A DNA stretch of 64,000 bases from Silurus meridionalis (Eukaryota > Chordata > Actinopteri > Siluriformes > Siluridae): positions 12,223,389-12,287,388 of the forward strand of contig NC_060896.1 in NCBI RefSeq assembly GCF_014805685.1, written 5' to 3'. Each line of letters starts with the position of its first letter. Position 1 is the first letter of the stretch. The position numbers and the translations under genes were made by a program. Below the pieces are notes generated by a model. That model searched no databases and was not told the DNA's origin. It worked only from the letters and a program-made list of their open reading frames with translations. Positions 12,743-54,678 of the stretch are shown here, in pieces.

Positions 12743-13959
12743 TTCCTGAAGCTTTCTGTTGTGTCTGAGTCTGGGATTTAAAGATGAATATTCCATTGCA
12801 TCACTGCCTAAAGTAAAAGAGGGGAGATGTGTGATTATCCTGAGAACTATACTTAACATTGGAAAGCCTATATAAAGACATTGTTTAGTTGAGAAACACA
12901 AGGTGTGTAACTCACTTATTGGATGGCGGTATGGGATGTTTGGGCTCACTGGGTGAGTTTTAATCTCAGTTCTGCCTCCTGAAGTGGATTTAAGTTATTG
13001 AGTTATTTTTTGTTATTAGTTTTGAAAGTTTAGTTTTTCATTTGTGCTAGTAATTCCTCTTTAGTTTGTATGCTAAAATGTCATACAGGTGTTGTAAATC
13101 TAACAAAAAAAAATAAAAAAAAATTACATCAGTATAAGACAGTAGGATGTAATGATTTCATCCATTAAAAGAACATGGACAGGATTTTGGATTTAACACA
13201 CAAAAACACATTTTGGATAAAAACATTGACCTGAGCAGAATTAGGGGAATTAGAGACACAAAAAGTTGAAAGAATTGTTACTATTTTTAAACTAAATCAG
13301 TCTGAATATGATGTTTGGTTACTTAAGGTAAAGGTTAGCTGTAGGTGTACACATAGCATTAATTAACTGCATTATGATTATGCCAGTGGAAGGCTCTCAT
13401 AAATGTGTGTATATACACATCATGGTGTCCTTTCATTTACACCAGTAAACATTATACAGGAAAAATATAATTAATAAGCATTTAAATAGCTCAGTTAGCA
13501 TTATAGAATTTTTGTCTAATATATGTGAGTTCCTCTTTATACTATCACTTAATCACCTTTAAATATCAGGCACGAAGTAATAAGCAAATGTCATTTATCA
13601 AACAACAGTCGTCAGTCTTTATCCTCTGCCTGTCAGTCTATCAGTGTGTTTAGCTTCACTAAGTTGTCTGTTTAGTCATTTATCCATCTGTCTATGTGTG
13701 GACTCCTTGTCTGCTTTGACGATATGATATATTCAGGTTTGTCATCGCACAACACTGTACTGTAGATAAGTAGATATCTATCACATTTTCATATCTTGGT
13801 TTTGTGTATCTCGATATATTTTAAATCTGCACAAATTCTCTATTCTGGCTTAATCAAAGCATATTCTGGGCTTTTTAACAGTTTTTTGTTTACTTCATAA
13901 TTCCATATGCATTATTTCATAGTCTTTAGTATTAATGTAAAAAAATAAAATAGTGGGCA

Positions 13960-13964
<5 letters not shown>

Positions 13965-14028
<64 letters not shown>
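13965..14028. repeat. (TA)n microsatellite
   Basis: A TA run of about 64 bp, ending 29 bp before an X-box-like motif. Confidence 0.95.
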
Positions 14029-14029
<1 letters not shown>

Positions 14030-14056
14030 TTAGCATCTCTAGATACCTAGGAGCTA

Positions 14057-14070
14057 GTAACCATAGCAAC
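14057..14070 (+). promoter_or_regulatory. RFX X-box-like motif
   Basis: GTAACCATAGCAAC fits the X-box GTNRCC-NN-RGYAAC in both half-sites with the usual 2-nt spacer. It is intronic in cpne2; its function is unproven. Confidence 0.35.
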
Positions 14071-15199
14071 CATTTATGCAGTCTACTATGTGGTGAGATA
14101 TGAATTGATTTTCATAAATCAGTTAATCAAATCTCACTTAAATTGAGCAGCTTAGACCACACTGGATTGTACTGAATAAAGTACTGACTGGCTGGTATTG
14201 AATAAAGTAGACTGTTAAGATAAATGAAAGAAAGCAATAATCTTATGCTGTAAACCTATCCCACAGCATAACCTTTCTTCAGGCTTCATACATGACCTGT
14301 TTTGTAAAATCTTAGTCCAGACACAAGTTCTGGACTACTGATTAGAAACTAGGACTTAAACTAGGACAACCTCTGTTGTGCTCTTGAGCACAAGTATTTG
14401 ACATGAATGAAACTAATCAATGTACATACAGTATAATCCAGATACTATAGGAAATAAATATGAACATAGTTTATATGTGGCATATGTCATATTACATTTT
14501 AATTTAAACTGTATTTCATATTCTTAATTCACTGCTTCTAACCATTTTTCAGAGGTTATCCTTTTACAATACATTTCGACAATACAAAGACCATAAGCTG
14601 CAGTGTACCTGAAATTAATGACTAGCAAGTTCTAGCAGTTTCTAAAAAAGTTTTCAAAACGAATATAACTGCCAGTTATTTACCATTGATATCTCACCAC
14701 TTTTGTTTTCCTTTGGTTTCTGGGTCCTTCCTTCTGGCCTTGTGGTTGGTATGTTTCAAATTTTTGCTATGTGGTCAGTGGCCCCATAGCTTCTACTTAC
14801 TGTTTGTAGGTCACTATGGCATCTTAACCTTTTAATTGTTTTTTTTTTCTAGTTGGTGATATCAGTCTCAAGGTTTTTGGGTAAAATATTGTTTTAACAG
14901 CTGTGCTAATAATCCTATAATTGTTTGCATATATTTTGTGTTGAAAAATAATTTGCCACCAGTTTGAGATGTAACATGATGTAACTGAACATAGCATGAA
15001 TATTAATCAGCTGTATTTGTATTCTCTGGGTATGGTGGTCATAACCTATTTGTGGTTAGTGACACTAACACAGAGAGAAAAGCTATTGGTACATCAGTCT
15101 CTTAGCAACAGGAGCTCTCGCTGTGTTTCTCATGTCCTGCCATGACGTTCTTCTTTTTTCTCACTATCTATGTTTGTTCGGATATGTGCACACACGCCT

Positions 15200-15268
15200 T
15201 TGTGTGTGTGTGTGTGTGTGTGTTGTGTGTGTGTGTGTGTGTTTGCCAGAGAGAGAGTGTGAGTGAAA

Positions 15269-15316
<48 letters not shown>

Positions 15317-15367
15317 AATGAGATATTGTGTGAAAAAGAGAAAGTGAGAGAGAGAGAGAGAGAGAGA

Positions 15368-15405
<38 letters not shown>
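15200..15405. repeat. compound (GT)n / (GA)n low-complexity block
   Basis: GT runs (15200-15242) are followed by two long GA runs (about 15273-15312 and 15345-15405). The serine/leucine-rich or arginine/glutamate-rich frames across it are artefacts. Confidence 0.95.
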
Positions 15406-15408
<3 letters not shown>

Positions 15409-16403
15409 CTTTGATCTGGTCAGATTAGCCATATGCAGTGTAGTTAAAAACTGTCGTAGTTAGAAGTCAGTGGAAATTAAAGAAAAAGCAAGTAAAAGCT
15501 TAGTCACATTTTTGTGTATCTTATGATAGTCAGCTAACATTGTGTATTTTATATGTTTGTCTGGTTTTTGTTTCTCAACTTTGTTTAATTAAAGTGAATT
15601 CAACTTCCTGCTTGTTTATATTTGTTTTCCTTTGTATTTCTATTTGTAGTTGTCAGTTCAGTGTTTTGGCTAGCCAGCTAGCTAATGTGAGCCAGCTGAT
15701 ACACAAATGGATTAGCCTGTGAATTAACCAAAGTGCCAAACCATTGGTTGCTAATGGTGCACTTTGTTTTCTATTCTTTTTCATTCGTTTTTTCTTTTTG
15801 CTGCTAAGAGTGTTCAACTACTTATCTAACATTAGATGACCAGCTAGCTACTATGGGCTATGTGAACTATGTTTCAACATTATCTACTATGTAGTAATAG
15901 TCATACCAAAAAATTTGGCTCTCAAAATATTTTTAGTGTAATAATGAAATCTGTAACTGTACTCTTCTTCTGAATATAGGTTCAAAGCAACAATATCTCG
16001 CATTGTTCTTATTAATTGCAAAGGAGAATACTTTCCCTCCAACCAAGAGAATGTATTATGCTCTCGTGGAACCATGGGGAAATTCTTCATGATTGTGCTG
16101 CTTGGAAGCTTGCAAATTGTCTTTAATTGTGTATAAACTTTCTATCTTCAACCATCAGAATGATGTGCAGCAGGGAGTGATACACAGCACAGCTCTTGCT
16201 TGTGGTTATTTAATTGTACCAAGCAGGTCTCTAAATTCCAAATTTGTTACTCTATATCTTGAGTATTAATTAATTTTTTTTCGTACAAAAGGTCCAGTCA
16301 AGCAACTACAATCAGAGAATAGTTAAGCGGTTCCTATAAAATCCTTAATGATTTGCTAATTGTTTGAATAAGATTGTTTAAAGAGGGTATGTTTTGTTTT
16401 TGA

Positions 16404-16520
16404 AAGCTCAGTGGTTAAGAAATTACACTTATGATCGGAAGGTCTTGAGTCAAGGTCAAATCGTGGCACCACCTGGCTGGGCCTTTCACTAAACTCTAAA
16501 CTGCTCTAAACTGCTCAGTA
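16404..16520 (+). mobile_element. tRNA-derived SINE remnant
   Basis: It begins with a CTCAGTGGTTAAG A-box-like block and retains a degraded middle (CGGAAGGTCTTGAG). It resembles the better SINE copy at 63665-63868. Truncated. Confidence 0.5.
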
Positions 16521-16729
16521 TGTGATTTATTAACCTAACAGAGGTTTAGCTACAGAAGCTGAGCTGGTTCATGTTTATTTCACACATTTATTGGTTTGCT
16601 CCAGCATTGTTTCCAATACTCAGTTTGGTCTACTGAAATGCATCTGGATCACTACATTAAACCGAACTGAAATGATCTGTGCTATTGAACTCTTGTTTTA
16701 AACATTTTGCTGTTGATATAGATTGTTGA

Positions 16730-46887
<30,158 letters not shown>

Positions 46888-47420
46888 AAGTTTGAAGCGT
46901 GGGGTTCACACTGCATGTTGCCAAAATGTACTTACTGTTTACAAAAAAAAGAAAAAAAAATCTTGACAATTCTGAAGGACAAAGCGCATGCCTTTCTATA
47001 AATAATTGTTTTTAATAAATAAATGTTTTTATTTATTGTTTTACATATGCCAAGTTGGAAAGCAAGATGCAATGTAAGGTTGTTTGTGTGTCAAGACACT
47101 AACTCCATTAATGCAAGGGTTCTTAATTCTAGTACCAGGTTTGGCAAAAGAGAACCATCAAAATCAAAAGTCACTGAGAATTAGAGCTGAGGAACCTTTG
47201 CTAAATATTTACAGAGGAAAAGAGAACTTTTTGAATGTATATTTGTGTTTTAAAGATTATATTATCTTTCATAATTGTAATTTTTCTGTAGTGCTTTGTA
47301 ATTTGTCCAATGTATAGTACCATGGTCATGGTGGGTTTTTTTGTTTTTGTTTTGCTTTTATACAGTTTGGTCAGTTTTTGTTACTGTACTCAGGTCAATA
47401 AATATCACTTGAGGTGTTGC
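46888..47420 (+). other. cpne2: cpne2 3' UTR with candidate polyadenylation signals
   Basis: Overlapping AATAAA hexamers occur at 47014 and 47018, about 130 nt after the stop, and another at 47397. Which is used cannot be decided from sequence; both short and long 3' UTRs are plausible. Confidence 0.6.
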
Positions 47421-48295
47421 TAGCAATGAAGCATGTGTCATGAGATGTGACCACGTCATATTACATGTGCCTCCTCAGTGAGGTTTAACCTACAACCGAG
47501 TGTTTATAGAACGTTTACTAGTATGCAGAGCACGAATCTGCAATTAGACAGGATAAACATACTTGATTAATGTCACCTTCATTTTAAACTCCATGAGGGG
47601 GGAAAAACACGACAAACATCTTTCATTTTTTTTCCCTTTGGCTTTAATGTCCTGTCTAGCTTTCACACACATTCATATCCTTATAGGGAACAGATCATAA
47701 AATATCCAGCATTTTTAGCATTGCAGCTTTTTTTTTTTTCCCAAGACAACCTTTTAAAAAACATTTTGTCTGCATTTTCCAACCAGAACTGCTCATAATA
47801 GTCTGCTTCGCTCATATGGTGGTACTGAAGATATCTGATTAAGTGACATAAAGCAGCCTTCTCTTCGATCCACAGAGGTCAGTCGACGTCCTCTCGGTCA
47901 GCACCATGGTAGAAGCCACGGAGGCGTGTGGGGCGTCTTCGCCAGGTTTAGGTGCAGGGATTTAAACTGTATGGAATGTAATACGGGGATGATGGGGGAG
48001 GAGTCACATTTCAATGCAAACATATCAATGACCACAATGCCAATTACTCAAAGCAGCTTTTAATTAGTATTAAGGTAATTGATAAAGAGAGAAAAAAAAC
48101 CTCATGGAAAGCTAAATTTGCCCATTTAGAGGGGCGGATTTTAGATCTGAGACACTGCAAATTACTGAGCTTATAGTGAGTTAAGAAATCAAGAAAGTGT
48201 GATTCCCCCCCAGCTAAAAAGACAAAAACAGGGGAGGAACTAATAGGTAATAAGGGAGAAATAAATGTGGATGACCGTTTGGCTCATCAGGGTGT
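47421..48295 (-). other. psme3ip1: psme3ip1 3' UTR and intergenic gap
   Basis: Between the two facing stop codons there are about 1.4 kb. The GC-richer stretch 47860-47960 and the sequence up to 48295 are probably the psme3ip1 3' UTR. A minus-strand ATTAAA at 47648-47643 is a possible polyadenylation signal. Confidence 0.45.
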
Positions 48296-48504
48296 CTATC
48301 TGAAGAGTCTGTTGCACTTTATGGGAGGTGTGGTTCCTTCCACGCTACCTTCGCTGTCACTGCTCGACTCCGAGTCGCTGCTGCCCGAGTAGGCCCCGAG
48401 CCCTGGCAGGATGCCCACACACATGGCTGCAGAAGGACGGTGGAGCATGCCCCCTCGTGTAACTCCTGGCTCAAGCACCGGTTTCTGCTCCCCTGTTTCC
48501 TGTT
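48296..48504 (-). CDS. psme3ip1: psme3ip1 coding exon 6 (stop TAG 48298-48296)
   Basis: Completes a split GAA codon and encodes about 68 residues, including [20 protein letters not shown] and [11 protein letters not shown]. Acceptor TTCAG, read on the minus strand. Confidence 0.95.
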
Positions 48505-51500
48505 CTGAACAAAGACATGTAGAAATAAACATCATTAAACAAACACAGTATAAACATTATTTGAATTTTTGTTTCTTAAGACATGTGCTAAAATATTATA
48601 TTAATGCATGTAGATAGTAAAAATATCACGTATATAGTATAGAACAAATAGTGTAGTTCTTTTTTTTTGTAATAAAGAACAGACATTTTAATTAGTCTCA
48701 GCGTTTACTTCCATGGTCTTACATGACACTGACAAAAAAATGTGATGAGGCATAGTTGTTTGAAAAGTCTTCTAAAAGTACTTCTAAGATGTTTCACTTT
48801 TACTGTCTTAGAATATAATACTTTTTTTATGTGACTAATGTATTTTTCTGTAATTAACATTCCACTAAATATACAAAATATTTAGGGAAAAGTGTTATGT
48901 GAATAAAACTAGTATGCAAATCTTTAGCATCAAGATATGGAGTTTTAATATTACAAATATTATAAAAATGAGTAGTATTTTATTATTCTCAAAATCCCAA
49001 AAGATCCACATTAAGATCTGTTTAGTTAACTGCAGATGTTTCTAATAAAGTGGACAGTAAATATGTATAGTATATATTTACTAGTATGGACTAAAGTTTC
49101 ATATATGTTTTCTGAACATCTCATTGACCATTTAGTCCGCATTTGCTATTATAATAACCTCCACTCTATTGGGAAGATGCTCCACTAGTGTTTGGAGTGT
49201 GGTTGTGGAGAAGTGTGCTCATTCAGCCACAAGGGTGTTAATAAAGTCAAGTACTGATGAAGGATGCGGAGTCCTGGGGTGCATTCAGCTTTCCAATTTA
49301 TCTCAAAGGTGTTCAATAGGGTAGGGGTCAGAACTCAATAGCAGGCCACTCTAAATCTTCCACTCCAAACATGGTAAACCTCATCTTCATTGTCATGCTG
49401 GAACAGGTTTGGGTTTCATAGTTTAAGTAAAGGGGAAAATGTAACGCTACTGTATCCAAAGACATCCTATACAATTGTGTGCATCCAAATTTGTGGTAAC
49501 AGTTTGGGGAAGAACCACATACGGCTGGAAAAGTCAGATTTTTTTTTCCCCCATATAGTGTATGTATTATATAAAGTAAAAGAAGATTTATTCACATACT
49601 AGTCCTTGATACCTCAAAGCGTCCAGTTCACTGCCCACCTGTCTGACTGCCATTGCCGGTTGTTTCTGCTGCTGCTGCTGTCGTCGTCTCCTCCACCCTC
49701 GGCTTCTTACTGCTATCTGATGACTGAGAGGAACTGCAGCCAAAAACATCGGTGAACACACTGCTTAATCCGTGTTTAAAAATCCCACTCAGTTCTCCGA
49801 CACTTCGGCAAGTACAATGTCGGTATGTAAAAAGTAGTCAGCATGAGTCATTGAAATCAGAACAAAATTAATTAAGGCCTAAAATAGGTTAAATGACTTA
49901 TGAGAGAACAAAGCAATTTTCTGCTTCGTTCTGATATGTAAAAACGAATATAGGCCCACATATATGGATGTAAGCTAGTTATTTTAGATAATCGCTGACT
50001 AATATATATATAAAGAAATGTCAAGAATGTCTCTTAATTCCCATAAATCCCTTCTCACCTGCGGCGCTTGACCGCACCAGCCAGCAGGTGTGCCTGAGAC
50101 AGGTGGCTAGTCTTTTGCTCTGGTGGTTTGGGTGCAGCCTTTTTCTCCTGCTCCTTCTTTTGACTCTCACTGGATGCCAGTTTCTTCAAAGCACTGTGGG
50201 GTTTGGGCGTTAAGGAGAGCTACAGGTGCACCCTGGACCAGTACAGAGAGGGACTGTCATATTGCTATTCTTTAAGGTTATCAAACAAATACAGAACCAT
50301 TTATTATATAATATTCTTCTTCTTCTTTCCGCTTCTCCCATTAGGGGCTGCCACAGCGGATCATCCATCTTCATACCCCCCTTTCTTGTACATCTGCCTT
50401 TTTCACCCCAACTACCTGCATGTTGTCCCTCACCACATCCATAAACCTCTTCCTTGGCCTTCCTCTTTTCCTCCTTCCTGGTGGCTCCATCCTCAGAATT
50501 CTCCTACCGATATACCCCATGTCCCTCCTCTGCACATGTCCAAACCATCTCAATCTCACCTCCCTTGCTTTGTCTCCAAAACGTCCTACATGCGCTGTCC
50601 CTCTAATAAACTAATTCCTAATCCTGTCTATCGTCGTCACTCCCAAAGAAAACCTTAACATCTTCAGCTCTGCTGCCTTCAGCTCCACCTCCTGTCTTTT
50701 ACTCAATGCCACTGTCTCTAAACCAACAACATCGCAGGTCTCACCACAATCCTATAAACTGTCCCTTTCACTCTTGCAGATACTCTTCCATAACAAATCA
50801 CTCCTGCTATCACGCTTCTCCACCCACTCCACCCTGCCTGCACTCTTTTCTTCACTTCTCTAACACACTCCATTACTTATATTCTATTATAATTATAACC
50901 CTTATAATTATAATTGTCCATTATAATTAGCCATGTCTAGAAGTTTTCTGCATTCTGGCTATGCTCGGTATAAATAAAATAAGAAAAAATAAATTATGAA
51001 ACGCTCTCTATATCATTATACAAACTGAGCAACACTTTAGTTTTCCATTTATATCAGGCTCAAATGATGACACTGGAAAGACTAAAGATTAAAGCCATAA
51101 CTAAAGAAGAAAACATGATTATTAACACGTGGACAAACAAATTGGTCAATATTTCAGAATGGAAAAAAAATGCTTAGAAACATAACTCAGACAAGGCATG
51201 GGCATTCAGCCAGCTAGCATGGTTGTGCATTTCTATGACAATGTGTTACACTGTATTTGGACTTGCTTGATAATCATAACCTCTACATGCTGACTTCTCC
51301 TTATCAACACAAACACAGCTGCCGGGTCTAATAGCTTTCCAAACCTACTATTTTATTATAATACGTCTACCTACAGTCATGCTAATGGAATCAAAACAAC
51401 TGTATATTTATTTATTTATTTATCTTGGTTTAGGAACAGTTATGTGTGCAAGACCACAGACATCCTTCACATCTCAAACTGCATACTACTGCACTAAATA

Positions 51501-51623
51501 TTTAGGCACATTATTATGTTTTCTGAACATGCGCACTCGCATGCATAAGACAGACTAAGAGGATGCAGCAGTTTTTAAATTTACTGAAATGTGAAATATA
51601 AGGGGTGTACTCACTTTTATAAG

Positions 51624-51707
<84 letters not shown>

Positions 51708-53301
51708 TATAGTGAAGAAAATAAGTATTTGAACACCCTGCTATTTTGCAAGTTCTCCCACTTAGAAATCATGGAGGGGTCTAAAATTGTCATCGTAGGT
51801 GCATGTCCACTGTGAGAGATATAATCTAAAAAAAAAAAAAAAAAAATCAGAAATCACAATATATGATTTTTTAACTATTTATTTGTATGATACAGCTGCA
51901 AAGTATTTGAACACCTGAGAAAGTCAATGTTAATATTTGGTACAGTAGCCTTTGTTTGCAATTACAGAGGTCAAACGTTTCCTGTAGTTATTCACCAGGT
52001 TTGCACACACTGCAGGAGGGATTTTGGCCCACTCCTTCACACAGATCTTCTCTAGATCAGTCAGGTTTCTGGCCTGTCGCTGAGAAACACGGAGTTTGAG
52101 CTCCCTCCAAAGATTCTCTATTGGGTTTAGGTCTGGAGACTGGCTAGGCCACGCCAGAACCTTGATATGCTTCCTACAGAGCCACTCCTTGGTTATCCTG
52201 GCTGTGTGCTTCGGGTCATTGTCATGTTGGAAGACCCAGCCTCGACCCATCCTCAATGCTCTAACTGAGGGAAGGAATCTCGTAATACATGGCCCCGGTC
52301 ATCCTCTCCTTAATACAGTGCAGTCGCCCTGTCCTATGTGCAGAAAAACACCCCCAAAGCATGATGCTACCACCCCCATGCTTCACAGTAGGAATGGTGT
52401 TCTTGGGAGGGTACTCATCATTCTTCTTCCTTCAAACACGTTTAGTGGAATTATGACCCAAAAGTTCTATTTTGGTCTCATCTAACCACATGACTTTCTT
52501 CCATGACTCCTCTGGATCATCCAAATTGTCATTGGCAAACTTAAGACGTGCCTGGACATGTGCTGGTTTAAGCAGGGAAACCTTCCGTGCCATGCATGAT
52601 TTCAAACCATGACGTCTTAGTGTATTACCAACAGTAACCTTGGAAACGGTGGTCCCAGCTCTTTTCAGGTCATTGACCAGCTCCTCCAGTGTAGTTCTGG
52701 GCTGATTTCTCACCTTCCTTAGGATCATTGAGACCCCACGAGGTGAGATCTTGCATGGAGCCCCAGTCCGAGGGAGATTGACAGTCATGTTTAGCTTCTT
52801 CCATTTTCTAATGATTGCTCCAACAGTGGAAATTTTTTCGCCAAGCTGTTTGGCAATTTCCCCGTAGCCCTTTCCAGCCTTGTGGAGGTGTACAATTTTG
52901 TCTATAGTGTCTTTGGACAGCTCTTTGGTCTTGGCCATGTTAGTAGTTGGATTCTTACTGATTGTATGGGGTGGACAGGTGTCTTTATGCAGCTAACAAC
53001 CTCAAACAGGTGCATCTAATTTAGGATAATAAATGTAGTGGAGGTAGACATTTTAAAGGCAGACTAACAGGTCTTTGAGGGTCAGAATTCTAGCTGATAG
53101 ACAGGTGTTCAAATACTTATTTGCAGCTGTATCATACATTTAAATAGTTTAAAAATCATATATTGTGATTTCTGGATTTTTTTTTTTTATGTCTCTCACA
53201 GTGGACATGCACCTACGATGACAATTTCAGACCCATCCATGATTTCTAAGTGGGAGAACTTGCAAAATAGCAGGGTGTTCAAATACTTATTTTCCTCACT
53301 G

Positions 53302-53376
<75 letters not shown>

Positions 53377-53385
53377 ATACACACA

Positions 53386-53472
<87 letters not shown>

Positions 53473-53957
53473 TACACACACACACAGTATATATATAGGT
53501 TTATAATGTATTTAGAAACACCTAGTCTGATAACACAACAAAAATCCTATCTAATTTGCACTTCGTTTAAATGACACTCCAAACCAAATAGATCTCTATT
53601 AGATAGAAATCTTACAAACTTGACTATTTTTTCATTTTTATTTTTTTTTAACTACCATCAAAATCAAATCCACATCCCCTCTGACTGACTTTTTAGAAGA
53701 AGAAAAAAAATGGCCTGAAAACGTGGCTAAGAAAAACTGCAACCCCTGGAGGCTAAGACGGTTAAATTAGCCCATATTGTTATATTACACTGTGGAACAG
53801 AAGTTCACGGCTCTCCGCTGCGAAATTACACGTCATCGCTGCCGCAAGCCTGCCGAACGGCTCCGTTGCCACGACAACGCGTCCTCCAACCTGCGCTACA
53901 CACGTCTGACTGGCAGCGGGAAAGAATGAACAATTGGACACCGTTGTTTCATTTAAA

Positions 53958-54051
<94 letters not shown>

Positions 54052-54634
54052 TTTTGTGAAGGGCATTAGAAGTTTAGATTTCTCAGCACAGGAATGCATG
54101 GCTGGTAAATACTTCCACATCCAAGCCTTTAATTCAGTCAGAGCTGCAGGGTCAAATCCTATCCTGATTTATGAAATAATAGCACTTTCCCACGAACCAA
54201 AAACATTCCAATACTGTCTGGCATTATTCAATAGCAATGGCAGTAAACATGCAAAAAAAAAAAAAAAAAAAAAAAATTGCCTCTACTGGGGCGGCTGTTA
54301 CTAAGCGCACATTTGGAACTTGAATGCTTTTTATTAAGACTGCGTTTTATATTTTCTCTGCACACAAATAAATACAAACAGTCTACATTGCATTAAGACT
54401 AAAACTGCTGGGACTCACAACTACGAAACTTTCTCCGTTTGCGTTTCTGTTCAAACCTGCCTTACTGTTTCCAGCCGTGTATAAAAGTCGGTGCACTAAC
54501 AAGGTGCAAGAGGTCTTCGTCCTCGTGACATGACAGCTGCTGTGTTTTGACAGCTGCCTCTACTACCAATTTAACGAACTAGAAAGCAAACAGTCTCTGA
54601 ACTCTGGCAGTCTTTCAAAAGTTGAGTGACGGAA

Positions 54635-54678
<44 letters not shown>

